NCBI GenBank assembly: GCA_022829145.1
Contig: CM040746.1
Location: 39,308,212 to 39,372,211, forward strand
Direction: 5' to 3'
Length of the DNA: 64,000 nt
From: Albula goreensis
Taxonomy: Eukaryota; Chordata; Actinopteri; Albuliformes; Albulidae
Shown here: positions 22,626 through 33,457 of the stretch, piece by piece
Layout of the letters: each line of letters begins with the position of its first letter
Position numbering within the stretch: the stretch's first letter is position 1
Notes under the pieces: model-generated
Seen by the model: the letters and a program-made list of their open reading frames with translations, nothing else
Told to the model about the DNA's origin: nothing
Database searches by the model: none
Position numbers and translations under genes: made by a program

Positions 22626-23592
22626 AGGAGGCAGTATAATAGAATGGTTAGGGAGCTGGGCTTGTAGCTCAGAGGTTACAGTGTAGTGTAATGGTTAGGG
22701 AGCTGGGCTTTGTAGCTCAGAGGTTACAGTGTAGTGTAATGGTTAGGGAGCTGGGCTTGTAGCTCAGATGTTACAGTGTAGTATAATGGTTAGGGAGCTG
22801 GGCTTGTAGCTCAGAGGTTACAGTGTAGTGTAATGGTTAGGGAGCTGGGCTTGTAGCTCAGAGGTTACAGTGTAGTGTAATGGTTAGGGAGCTGGGCTTG
22901 TAGCTCAGAGGTTACAGTGTAGTGTAATGGTTAGGGAGCTGGGCTTGTAGCTCAGAGGTTACAGTGTAGTATAATGGTTAGGAGCTGGGCTTGTAGCTCA
23001 GGGGGTTACAGTGTAGTATAATGGTTAGGGAGCTGGGCTTGTAGCTCAGAGGTTACAGTGTAGTGTAATGGTTAGGGAGCTGGGCTTGTAGCTCAGAGGT
23101 TACAGTGTAGTGTAATGGTTAGGGAGCTGGGCTTGTAGCTCAGAGGTTACAGTGTAGTGTAATGGTTAGGGAGCTGGGCTTGTAGCTCAGAGGTTACAGT
23201 GTAGTGTAATGGTTAGGGAGCTGGGCTTGTAGCTCAGAGGTTACAGTGTAGTGTAATGGTTAGGGAGCTGGGCTTGTAGCTCAGAGGTTACAGTGTAGTG
23301 TAATGGTTAGGGAGCTGGGCTTGTAGCTCAGAGGTTACAGTGTAGTGTAATGGTTAGGGAGCTGGGCTTGTAGCTCAGAGGTTGTGTAGTGTAATAGTTA
23401 GGGAGCTGGGCTTGTTGGTAATAAGTCTGATTCCCTGGTAAGCACAGTTGTTTTAGTCTTTAGCATGATACTTCATTTACTTCAGTAGAATTTCCAGCTG
23501 TATAAACGTAAAGTGTGTAAAAATGTAATCTTTGTAAAGTGCTCTGGATAAGGGCATCAGCTAAATACCTGAATGTAAATAAAATAAATTTT
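22626..23592 (+). mobile_element. tRNA-derived SINE carrying an internally amplified head
   Basis: The left end (GGAGGCAGTATAATAGAATG) is the 5' head of the same SINE family seen on the minus strand at 62.5 kb. The right part (about 23,415-23,592) contains TTCCAGCTGTATAAACGTAA, AAAGTGCTCTGGATAAGGGC and ATCAGCTAAATACCTGAATG, the usual body and tail of such SINEs. Between them, instead of one tRNA-like head, sit about 17 tandem copies of a 47-bp piece of that head. A normal element of this kind is about 200-250 bp, so about 750 bp is amplified repeat. No clear target-site duplication was found. Confidence 0.85.
22641..23415 (+). repeat. Minisatellite of SINE heads, 47-bp unit, about 17 copies
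   Basis: The unit consists of GGTTAGGGAGCTGGGCTTGT, then AGCTCAGAGGTTACAGTGTA, then GTGTAAT. Counting GAGCTGGG(C) from 22,651 to 23,401 gives 17 occurrences in 750 bp. Units differ by very few bases (GTATAAT for GTGTAAT, one extra T, one extra G), so the array is young or homogenised. Most units contain TAGTGTAATGG or TAGTATAATGG, which match the Pol III box A consensus TRGYNNARNGG. No box B is present within the unit. Confidence 0.95.
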
Positions 23593-23599
23593 CAAGGGG

Positions 23600-24135
23600 A
23601 AATATAACCAGAGTCTAAACCCGGAGCTTTTAACAATTTGTGTGCGCTGCTCTCATTGATCCCGTGGAGCCTGTGATTTACAGGTGAATAAGAGGCCTAA
23701 CTCAGTGCTCGGGTTTTCCGAGCCCGTGTGTTATCATGGCAGTCTGGAGTGTGAGGCGCCCGCTGTGGCGAGAGACGGCGTCACGATGAAACATAGTGGC
23801 ATCCATCTGTGTGCGCATCTGGTATGTCCAGCAGCGCGTCCATGGAAACCTACGGCCAATGGAACGGTCAAAGCACATGAGCGCGGGGGGGAGGGGGAGG
23901 GGCGCGGTTGGGGTAGGTGTGGGCGGGTGCCAGAGCTGTTTTACAGGGCCTCTATTTACAGTCACAGCTCACGGCACGCGTGCAAAAGTGTCCTACCCTC
24001 GATACGCACAGTATCGTTGTGCGAGCGCTCTTTGTCATTTGCACTAGGCCGATGACATCCTTGGGTGATGACTTGAATGAGAAATCCTCGCAGAACGCGT
24101 GATGCCTGCGTCTCCCTAATCTAATGAGGTCCCCA
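23600..24135. promoter_or_regulatory. Candidate non-coding element with CpG- and G-rich core
   Basis: Unique sequence with preserved CpGs (GAGACGGCGTCACGATG, CAGCGCGTCCATGG, TCGATACGCACAGTATCG). A plus-strand G-rich segment at 23,883-23,930 meets the G-quadruplex pattern. Overlapping open frames of 61-123 codons in several frames carry no recognisable domain. A CpG-rich enhancer or unmethylated island is possible; an unknown first exon cannot be excluded. Confidence 0.33.
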
Positions 24136-25630
24136 GACAGAGTCACCACAGGCCACGTTTACTAAAACCGTCACGTGCAAGTTAAGAACGGGAAGGAAAT
24201 AACGTGGCAGTAAGGGGCTTTGGGGGGGGAATGATGTGGGATTTTCTGTGTAGTCACAATGGCTCACGCTTGTAATTAGGAGCTGTGTTGCAGAGGCCTA
24301 GTTGCTACACTCCGTCTCTCATGTGAAGATATGCGGTTTCTGAAATGCATACCGTGTGTATCTGGGATGTGCGAGTTAAAACCAGGAGGGGGTTTCATAA
24401 ATGAAGCCAATTTAGTCTTCTGTCGCATTCATTAGAGCCAGTGCTACAGTAGGCTACACGCAGTGCAAGTATCACATTTCCTTGCTGATCCAGAGAACTC
24501 TGAATTACTGTCCCCAAAAAGGCTGTATAAACACAGCATCATGAACAAGTTCAGTAAACCTCCTTTACTATGTAAATCTTAGACTGCAAATCAGCACATA
24601 ACTTAGTGTATTCTGTATTGTGACCTTTTGTTCCAGGGACTTGTGTGCATTCATGTCTCATTAATATTTACCTGACATAATGAATAAAAAAAGGCTTCAC
24701 ACTTTCTAATGGTACACTTAGCTATATGGATTCATACATTCTTATGTGCATAAGTGAATATTTTCATCTGAATCATGGATTATCCTCTTTGTTGCTATTA
24801 CTGTATAAATTGTAAAGACATTAATTACACCATTGTTACAAATCACCTTCCTTTTATATGCAGATAATTCAAAACTGTTTTTGTCACCGTAGTTTAATAT
24901 AGTGCCATCATTTAATATGTACAGCAATTAAGGATTGATTGTGTAGCCAGTGCATCTTATTTTGTATTTTGTCTATCACCATTGTAGCCTAGTTTCTGAA
25001 AGGTACTTGTTTTTTCAAGTGAAGGTGTCAGCTGTTTGCTTTGTAATGTGCACTTCTGTAGGGAGACTGCAATCTCCCTAATAACTGCGATGCTTTAGAT
25101 TCTGTAATCTTCTTAGCATCAATTGTGCGAATTGCTCATTAACTTTGAATTGACTGAGGTATCGCTGCATCTTTTTGTGCTGCGCCGGGAGTCATCTCTA
25201 CCCTGGAGATTAGCTCAACAGCCAGTATTTGCTCACAATCTTAAATTAATATAACCACATTTAGGCCTTCAGCAGATGACATCATTATGGAACTTCACAT
25301 TGTCAAGCAAAGTGATAGCTGTGGTGTTATGGGTCAAAATTAACCCTTACACAAGTGTGTATGAAAGGCGTAAGGTGAGGCATAAAGTCATTCGTAGTTA
25401 TTTAGGGATGCTAACTCATTGTTTTGGTCAAAGTTGATACACAGAACTACCCAGAACTTTTTTCATGCTGCATGCTCATCAACAACCAATTTTCTCTGCC
25501 AGGTCACATTTGACCTATAACACCGCCAGAAATTACATGTAAATAGAAACTGAAGTCCATTTTTTTTTTGAGTTGCTAATGCCCTTACCAAGAATAAGTA
25601 TATTTGATTGAATCTAGGCCTCCGTATTAT
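24136..25630. other. Unique AT-rich sequence, nothing recognised
   Basis: About 1.5 kb of single-copy sequence. No exon, tandem repeat or mobile-element structure was found. Confidence 0.4.
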
Positions 25631-26170
25631 CTGTGTTTAAATGATAAAGGCACGCAGAGACAGTCATTTGCAGGATTATGAAGGCGAACATGCTGAAGAG
25701 GAGCGAGACATCGCAGGGATGTCAGAGGGATGACATTTTATGCGGCTGTTTGCTTTGATCTTCAGGAGTTCTGAAGCCTTTGTAGCCGCTGACTCCTGTG
25801 CCGGTATTGATCTTCTGGGAGGCCCAGCCAAGGCCGCGGTACAGTGTGGCAGAAAGACGTAATTGCTGAGGTCACAGAGGAGCCAGCACAAAGTCACATA
25901 TCCTCGGAATGTTGTCATCCCGAAAACGAGTGCCATAACTTCTAAAGGACAGGCCCCGTTGCCCGCGACGAACGGCAGATGCAACTGCCAATTAGGGCTC
26001 ATTCCTGGGCTGCCTCTCAAAAGGTCACATTTTTCTCTCCTTTTTTTTTTTTTTTTCGCTGCCAGTCCAGTAATGGCACCGCACAAACAATCAGGCCTGG
26101 AGCGAAAGGGAGGGGTAACCATAAACATCTCAGATTGCAGGTGCAGTGAGAGAGTCAAGTTCTGCCAAGT
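25631..26170. promoter_or_regulatory. Candidate conserved non-coding element
   Basis: A unique stretch of even composition with many distinct words and retained CpGs, including TGCGGCTGTTTGCTTTGATC, AAAGACGTAATTGCTGAGGT and CTGCCAATTAGGGCTC. It is interrupted by a T run at 26,041-26,056. A 160-codon minus-strand frame (25,676-26,158) runs through that T run as a lysine stretch and matches no family. A regulatory element is more likely than an exon. Confidence 0.38.
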
Positions 26171-26789
26171 TGGTAGCTAACAACACTAGCGTGTTATTAG
26201 TGTGTATCTGCACAGCATATGTCTCACTCTTTAACCTTCTGCCTGTCTTCAGAACATACATTATGTGTAACTACATGAGTACATAATACACATGACATAA
26301 TGCAACATAATCATAAATCTATATAAAACTGCTAATAACATGTTTATAAAACCATGCTCATCATAGACAGTATGTTATAACACATGGCATGAAGTGTTGA
26401 GTAATCGTTGACTCTAACCATCATGATCACATGATTTTGTAGGAACACCAGGACTGTGTGTGCAGTATCAAGGTTATTGGTAATGTCACAACATGCAATA
26501 ATGCATAGTATATCTTGACAATGGCTTATAACTGATTATTTAGCAGGTATGTCATGCGTTTGTATGCATGCTCTTAACGCAAAGTAGGCATGCTCGTGAA
26601 GAATATAGGACAGGAAAATGTATGTCTTAATTTTTTACTGTGTGTGTTAAGTGTTCATGACATTAATCGGAAATCAAATAGATGATGTTACTGTTGAAAA
26701 AAGTGAGAGAGGTAATCCGATTTGTCGTAGAAAAAAAACTGGAACAAAACGAGTAAATCAGTGGAGGCTCCTTACTGCTCTGAAATAAA
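26171..26789. other. Unique AT-rich sequence
   Basis: About 600 bp rich in ACATAA- and CATGA-like words with no clear period. Nothing assigned. Confidence 0.4.
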
Positions 26790-27095
26790 AGTTTAGGCAC
26801 TAAACCCTGTGTGAGCGCAGTCTGAGATCTTCTGTACGGCGGCTTTATAGTGACATCAAAGCGCGATTGCTAATTCATGGCCTGAGAGTGAACGGTGACG
26901 AGAAACGCATCAATGCCTAATGTGAGGCGGCTAGCGGGAATCGCGCGCGTGCTTAGCCCGCGACCGGAGGAGCCGCAGAGCTTGTCTGTGTCAGAGATGT
27001 TCAGCACGGACCGGCTCTCCTCTCTCCTCGTGCTTGTGGTCAGGCCCGGAGCTAAAACACTCTCTCAGGAGGGTTCCCTCTGAGACCTGCTCAAG
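26790..27095. promoter_or_regulatory. Candidate CpG-rich non-coding element
   Basis: Contains CAAAGCGCGATTGCTAATTC, GGCGGCTAGCGGGAATCGCG and CGCGTGCTTAGCCCGCGACC, a local CpG density well above its surroundings. A 62-codon frame here has no recognisable feature. It may be a small unmethylated regulatory island. Confidence 0.35.
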
Positions 27096-28205
27096 CAACA
27101 CGGGTTATATGTGATACTCCAGGGCATTTCAAGTGATGTAATGGGGACATTTCATTGCTTGTTCCTAAAAGAAACAAGACTATAAAACCGATCAAGTCAA
27201 ATCATCCAAACCCCACTCTTAGTAATATGTAATATGCAAATTGGGACAAAGTCCATTTATATTTGATATTATTCACCAAACAATTTGACATTCATACCCT
27301 GCATTAATCCTACAGTGCAACATAATAGCTACAGTTTTTTTCTTCTTTCCTCGGTTTAAAAAGAATAAAAGAATGAATCTAAATAGTAACCGTTATGAAA
27401 TAAATAACGCAGGCAGAGGAAGGGAGCCAATTGAATGTTGCCTCTAGGAGAAATCTGATACTCTTTTAGAATGATGCGAATGAGGAAATCATATTTGTGC
27501 ATTATAATATGGAAACGGGAAGGCTTTTACCGCCAAAAGACATGTCAGTCCAGATCACAGCATTTAATTCAGATACACAGATGCAAACTGCATTGGGTTT
27601 GGCAGGGAGGGCCATATTGTTCACAGGGTGGCATCTTATGAGATATAACATTGCATTATATTAATAATTTGTAAAGGAGACATTTTTATCCAGGGAAACT
27701 TAAATGCACTACTCAAACTGAATATTTCATCGCCTGACTGTTTTTATCATTGATGCCTGTGTGCGTGTCAGTTGTATTTTTTATTTCATCTCTCCTGATG
27801 AATACCTTCTACACCATTCACACAAGACATCTCATTTTTTCATGTGAAGGATGTTGGATTCCATGTGTAATGTTTTTTTTTTTTTTTTCTTTGCGTTTCC
27901 ATGTCTCAGTATGGATAATGTTGCAGAATGGAGGTAAATAATACATGTGAGGCAGTATGTTCGTGTGAGGGGACCGTGGGGGGGCTGTGAGCGGTGACAG
28001 AAAGTGGAGCAGATATGAGAGCCTCCTCCAGCTCGGCGCAGGAACATGTCAGGCGGCTCGGCATGGACTCTTCTCTCCCCCTGTAATTAAACTCTGAAGG
28101 TTGGCCCCCTGCCTGGTTCAAGGACGCCGCCTCCCTTCTTCACTGCCAGGCTGGGAGCGGGTGGGCCAGGAGAGAACCCCGTTTGAAATTCCCTCAGAAA
28201 AAAAT
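27096..28205. other. Unique sequence, nothing recognised
   Basis: Single-copy sequence, AT-rich to about 27,950 and then more GC-rich. A T run lies at 27,871-27,888. No exon or transposon seen. Confidence 0.4.
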
Positions 28206-28290
28206 GTAAAAAAAAAAAAAAAAAAAAGTTGCAGGGGCTTCAAAGGACGGGGGTGGGGGGGGGGGTTTGGGGAGTTTGGGGTGTGAGGCG
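28206..28290 (+). other. Poly(A) run followed by G-quadruplex-prone tract
   Basis: An A run at about 28,208-28,227 is followed, after 20 bp, by plus-strand G runs at 28,248-28,282 (runs of 5, 11, 4, 3 and 4 G). The latter satisfies the intramolecular quadruplex rule. No gene start is adjacent. Confidence 0.7.
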
Positions 28291-28446
28291 CCCCCTTTTG
28301 TGATGCCGGCTGAACCCACACCAGCTGCCGTTCAAGGACACGGATGCTGTTTTCACCTTGAACATTAACTTAGGTGGGTTTCAAAGTAAATCGTTGCACT
28401 CACAGGGTACAGCAGTGTGATGTCATGTACACTAGGAGGAAACCAG

Positions 28447-28630
28447 CCCAGCCCAGGTCCTGGAGAGCTCCAGGGCGGTTTTTACAGCTCCGGGTGTTTA
28501 CTTTCACCATAAATTCAGCAACCGATTCAGATCCAGTTAACTGAGTAATTAAAGGTTCCCAGTGATCAATGAAGTGCTGAGTAACAACTACATCCAGCCC
28601 GACCTGCATCTCTGCAGGATCACGTTCGAC
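28447..28630. mobile_element. MITE-like element with imperfect inverted ends
   Basis: The left part has AGGTCCTGGAGAGCTCCAGG and ACCATAAATTCAGCAACCGA. The right part has ATCAATGAAGTGCTGAGTAA followed by a diverged inverted version of the left end (CTGCATCTCTGCAGGATCAC). This is the plan of a common fish palindromic non-autonomous element whose ends read TCCTGGAGAGCC…GGCTCTCCAGGA. A second fragment with the same internal words is at 29.5 kb. Superfamily not determined. Confidence 0.55.
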
Positions 28631-29132
28631 TGGCCCTTGATTTACAGTAGGGTTGCAAATGGAGGTCTGTAACTGCTTCTGGATTGTAGACCGCCCTCTG
28701 CTCTTAACCGTTTAATTACCCTAAACGTTAGTGGAGTCAGACTTCTCTCTCTGAATTAATTGATAAGCTTATTGACGCCATCTATAGGCTACTCTTTTTT
28801 TTCCCTATGTAGAACTTGTTACTGAGCAGAGCAGGCTTTGGTGTATGCTGATAATTCACTATAGCTGAGATAGAGGACTTGGTGGAAATGAAACTGTACT
28901 TTCACACTGGTTCTACAGGAAGTTTGCAGCCCTGCTCCAGGGGTGTCTCAGTCTCTGGGATTATCTTGGTCTCTGCTGAAAGACAGATCCCTCGAGCTCT
29001 AATGTCCCAGACATTAATTAGGTCAATGAATTGATCCAGTGTTTACCTACAGATCCATTAACGGTATAATCAGCAAGTATGGATCAGAGGGGACAAGGCC
29101 AATACACTGCTCTGGTGCTTTTGGACTGGTAT

Positions 29133-29134
<2 letters not shown>
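28631..29134. other. Unique sequence, nothing recognised
   Basis: About 500 bp between the MITE-like element and the GT microsatellite. No recognisable feature. Confidence 0.4.
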
Positions 29135-29185
<51 letters not shown>

Positions 29186-29239
29186 TGAAAGAGATAGAAA
29201 CTGCATGTTTGTGTGAGATGAAACTGTGTGTCTGTGTGT

Positions 29240-29286
<47 letters not shown>

Positions 29287-29377
29287 TGTGTGTGTGTGTG
29301 AGTGTGAGTATGTGTTTGTGTGTGTGTGAGAGAGAGAGAGAGACAGAGTGTGTGTGTGTGTGTGTGTGTGTATGTGA
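29135..29377 (+). repeat. (GT)n/(GA)n compound microsatellite
   Basis: GT tracts alternate with two GA tracts (about 29,271-29,286 and 29,328-29,346) and TGTCTGTG or TGAGTGTG variants. The His-Thr and Ser-Leu frames across it are repeat artefacts. Confidence 0.96.
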
Positions 29378-29505
29378 ATATTCTGAGACATCCTGCTGCA
29401 ATTCCCTCTTAGTGTGTGAGGAGCATGATCAGATGACTGTGAGAAACGCCCAAAACCAAAGACCAGAGAAAAGATACTTGTCTCTGTTTCAGGCGCTAAT
29501 CTGCA

Positions 29506-29595
29506 CCCCTGGTGCTGGGGGGCCACAGGGTCTGCTGGGTTTTGTTTTACAATATTAAAATCAGCAGCCAGATTGGAACTAGGTAATTGTTAGGC
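29506..29595 (+). mobile_element. MITE-like fragment, related to the 28.4-kb element
   Basis: Contains GGGGGCCACAGGGTCTGCTG, GGTTTTGTTTT, then TTAAAATCAGCAGCCAGATT. The order and wording match the left half of the palindromic fish element seen at 28.45 kb. The right half is not recognisable, so it appears truncated or heavily diverged. Confidence 0.5.
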
Positions 29596-30023
29596 TCGCT
29601 AATGATTGCCAGCCACTGTTTAATTTGTCGGCACATCAGAGAAGGTAAAATGCAGCTCAGTTTCACACATGAATAATTGAAGATTGAAAACAAGCAGAGC
29701 AATCGTAAGTGTGCACTGCTGTATGTCTGGAGGTACCAGAGCTCCGGGGGTCAGAGTGATGGGCTTTGTTGGGAGTGTAGAATCTTAAATCTCCGCTCAA
29801 CCACATCACTGTGTCTCAGTACATTTTATTCAGCATTCAGGAACCACATGCACTATATCCATGTGATCACCTGAAAATATTGGTGATACCTTTAAAAATA
29901 GTTGGATTCACCATGGCTTGTGGCAGAGAGGTATTGATCTGAAATCTTGCATTAATTATTTAGGCACAGTTTACATTCCTACATAACATCCATGTATAAA
30001 CATACATACTGAAGAAGTTTGTG
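29596..30023. other. Unique sequence with AT-rich homeodomain-like words
   Basis: Contains CTAATGATTGCC, TTTAATTTGTCGG and GAATAATTGAAG. Weakly enhancer-like; nothing firm. Confidence 0.3.
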
Positions 30024-30107
30024 TTAGGTACCTTACTCTAAGGCGCAACAGCAGTGCCTTACCTGGAAACTGAACCAAGAACCTTGGAGCTGCTGGCTGT
30101 TTTCAGC
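30024..30107 (-). mobile_element. Old minus-strand SINE fragment
   Basis: Read on the minus strand it gives AAGGTTCTTGGTTCAGTTTC, CAGGTAAGGCACTGCTGTTG and AGAGTAAGGTACC. This is the box B region and following body of the SINE family found at 62.5 kb (GGTTCAATTCC…GGGCACTGCTGTTGTAC). Head and tail are missing and divergence is high. Confidence 0.6.
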
Positions 30108-31662
30108 GGAGCTCATCCAAATTCTGCAACTGTCCCAGGACTGAGAGGTTTGGGCTCCACGTAGGCGCATAGAGTACTTCATTAAGAGCAGTGTTGGGGG
30201 GGGACAGGATGGCTGCTGTGAGATTAGTTCTCACCAGCCAGAGATATTGGAAAGGACACACAATCCTCACGCTGACAGACAGAGAGAGTGAGAGATGAAT
30301 CGCTGTGTTTTCCCCGTTCCTGATGGCACAGAAGGCTGAGAGGCGAGAGGAGAAACAGACACAGAGGAAGGTCAGCGCTGCGACTGTGATCTTTCACTGT
30401 GGCCTTATTTCCTGTGCATTAACCAAATGAATTACACACAGTGAGAGAGCTAAATGAAATTAACAGAATTTATTCAACCTCTCCATCAGTTAATACACTT
30501 TTTTGTTAACTAGGGAAAATATTATTCTGTAAAAAGAGCTATCATGATTAATTATGTACAGCACATCGCTTCATAAATCTTTTATGTGGAAAAGTTCATG
30601 TTACAAGAGTCATATTTTATTATTTTGTGTTTTGAGTTTAGTGTCTTTGATCTGTAATCAAGCGCAGAAGAACTTATGATGGTTCTTTTTTTTTTGTTTT
30701 TGTAATTTTTTTTCGTTTTCTTTTTTTTTTTTTTTTTTAACTGATGAAAGTTTCATTTCACTGTTGGAATCCTAACCCAAGGCAATATGCAGAACAGTGG
30801 CACTCGTGTTGAGAAAATGATAATTGAACATCTATTCTGCCATTAGTGTCTTAGAGGTGGGGGGCGGGGTATGGGGTATGGGGAGGGTGTGTTCACACAG
30901 TTTCATTCCAGCACAGTGAGTGATAGAAATTATCGTCAATTGATGGAATTATATTTATAATATATATCTGTATAACTGTGCATAAATTATATATGCCCTA
31001 AATTTGTAATTGATTGATTGATTTCCCATTCCATTTTAGAATGTTAAAAGTTTCAAATCAGGGGCTGGATTGTCTGACCGAGTCAGTGGAGCTGGGTGAG
31101 AATTGAGCGTCAGGGCAGCTGAATATTAAACACAGCGATGTGATAAACAGAACGCATATGGAGTATGAATATCAGAAAATCTGCATTCAGTGCAGGTAAA
31201 AAAGAAGACGACTTTGGGATTGAAATAAACAAGTTTGCATTAAGATGTATGGGGAAGACAATTGTCTGCACTAACAAACCGTACGTCTTCACAAAAGTGG
31301 CAGTTCTTTTCATTTTTTTTCCCCCGAAAGGACGTATTTAAATAATCCAGTGCTGATATGGCGAGTGGATACCTCAGGTGTAAGCACTCTACTTTGCTTT
31401 CGTTCCCACCAAAAAAAAAAGTATTTTTTAAAATTGCGGGCCCCTGTATGTGGGTGTCTGCTGGACTACAGCCAGACATGGCTTAGGAAGATGGATTTAG
31501 CGTTTATTCAGGTTGTTTGTAAGTGCCGTCACGCGCCGGACCTGCTGTGCAGGGAATGGTGTCTCAGAGAATCTCTTGCAGTCATTAAGGAGAAAGCATA
31601 GGCTATATTATAGATGAGTCATTAAAAATGAATTCCTGTCATTTACTCACACCCTGCAGTGT
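30108..31662. other. Unique sequence with T runs and a G-rich tract
   Basis: T-rich at 30,686-30,740. Plus-strand G runs with quadruplex potential lie at 30,857-30,889. AT-rich near 30,940-31,000. No exon or transposon seen. Confidence 0.4.
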
Positions 31663-32815
31663 CCCTTCAACCTATCTTTCTCTCCCTGTCTTTCACTCCC
31701 TGTCTTTCCCTCCCTTTCTTTCTCTTCCTCTCTTTCTCTCCCTCTCTCTCCCTCTCTTTCACTCCCTCACTTTCTCTCCCTTTCTCTCTCTCTCTCTTTC
31801 ACTCCTTCTCTTTCTCTCCCTTTCTTTCTCTCCCTCTCTTTCTCTCTCTCTCTTTCACTCCCTGTCTTTCTCTCCCTTTCTTTCTCTTCCTCTCTTTCAC
31901 TCCCTCTCTTTCTCTCCCTGTCTTTCTCTTCCTCTCTTTCACTCCCTCTCTTCTCTCTTTTTCTTTCTCTTCTTCTCTTTCTCTCCCTCTCTCTCTCTCT
32001 CCCTTTCGTTCTCTTCCTCTCTTTCTCTCCCTCTCTCTCCCTCTCTTTCATTCCCTCTCTTTCTCTCCCTCTCTTCCTCTTCCTCTCTTTCTCTCTCTCT
32101 CCCTCTCTTTCATGCCGTCTCTTTCTCTCCCCCTTTCTCTCTCTCCCTCTCTTACTCTTCCTCTCTTTCTCTCCCTCTCTTTCTCTTCCTCTCTTCCTCT
32201 CTCTCTCTCCCTCTCTTTCATTCCCTCTCTTTCTCTCCCTCTTTCTCTCTCTCCCTCTCTTTCTCTTCCTCTCTTTCTCTCCCTCTCTCTCCCTCTCTTT
32301 CTCTCCCTCTTTCTCTCTCTCCCTCTCTTACTCTTCCTCTCTTTCTCTTTCTCTCCCTCTCTTACTCTTCCTCTCTTTCTCTCTCTCTCTCTCCCGCTCT
32401 TTCATTCCCTCTCTTTCTCTCCCTCTTTCTCTCCTCTCTTTCTCTCTCTCTCTCTCTCTTCTCTCTCCCTCTCTTTCTCTCCCTCTTTCTCTCTCTCCCT
32501 CTCTTTCTCTCCCTCTTTCTCTCTCTCCCTCTCTCTCCCTCTCTTTCTCTCCCGCTCTTTCATTCCCTCTTTCTCTCCCTCTCTTTCTCTCTCTCTCTCT
32601 CCTCTCTTTCTCTTCCTCTTTCTCTCTCTCTCTCTCTCTCCCTCTCTCTCCCTCTCTTTCTCTCCCTCTTTCTCTCTCTCCCTCTCTTTCTCTCCCTCTT
32701 TCTCTCTCTCCCTCTCTCTCCCTCTCTTTCTCTCCCTCTCTTTCATCCCTCTCTTTCTCTCCCTCTTTCTCTCTCTCCCTCTCTTTCTCTTCCTCTCTTG
32801 CTCTCTCTCACTCAC
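31663..32815 (+). repeat. Polypyrimidine (CT)-rich satellite tract, about 1.15 kb
   Basis: A continuous pyrimidine tract built from CTCTCCCTCTCTTTCTCTC-like steps with higher-order variants, interrupted by few purines (CACTCC, CATTCC, GTCTT). Two plus-strand frames of about 400 codons (Ser-Leu-Pro-Phe repeats) and Arg-Glu-Lys frames on the other strand come from the repeat. Long mirror-symmetric pyrimidine tracts can form intramolecular triplexes (H-DNA) and often stall replication. Confidence 0.97.
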
Positions 32816-33457
32816 AGATGTGGATAGTTCCACATTCCACTATATGTGGCTGAATAATTGAAAATGAGGTTTATGGTGAACACAGATCTTCACTGATTTC
32901 AAAAGGGAATGATCTCACCCATCACATTTAAAAAGCTCTTTCTGTCTTTTGCTTTCCTCTGTCTCTGCACTCCCTCCCTCTCTCCCTCCGCTCATTTCAG
33001 TTCCCCACTCTTCGGAAAAAAAAAGAGCGCTCAAAAGGGGCATGAAATATAGTTTTTTCATGAACTCTGAATAATGGATTATACATTTTTCTCATTAGTT
33101 ACACAACAAGAGTCATTAATTTCAGTGACCATCGAACTCCTAATGTCTTGTGAGTAACAAGTTCGCTTAAGTTTGTGCTGACTGAGCTTTCGTACTTTAG
33201 AACTGACCTGTCTGTAAGATGGTATTATGCAGGATAAGCTTTTCTAACTCTCTCCTTTTATGACTATTGGTTTTGTCAGGTCTCAGATACATGTGGTCCT
33301 TGTACCTTGTACAGAAGCTGTGCGCTGGAGAACATGTCCTCAAGCTTTACCCTCAGTGTATTTAGAAACATGCATCTACTTCACCAAAAATGGAAAATAT
33401 CATTTGAATCAACCTTTTTTTTTTATGATTTTCCAGCTGCGTTGTCAAGTGTTTGTG
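32816..33457. other. Unique sequence, nothing recognised
   Basis: Single-copy sequence between two large tandem arrays. A short CT-rich patch lies at 32,940-32,990. No exon recognised. Confidence 0.4.

Noticed and set aside
22641-23415. A CRISPR-like array, or a cluster of tRNA genes
   Set aside because: The units are directly adjacent without unique spacers, which rules out CRISPR. They contain a box A but no box B and cannot fold as complete tRNAs. The flanks show a SINE.
31628-32861. Two overlapping open frames of about 400 codons rich in Ser, Leu, Pro and Phe
   Set aside because: They are read entirely from a CT-rich simple repeat that is open in more than one frame. There is no non-repeat coding sequence.
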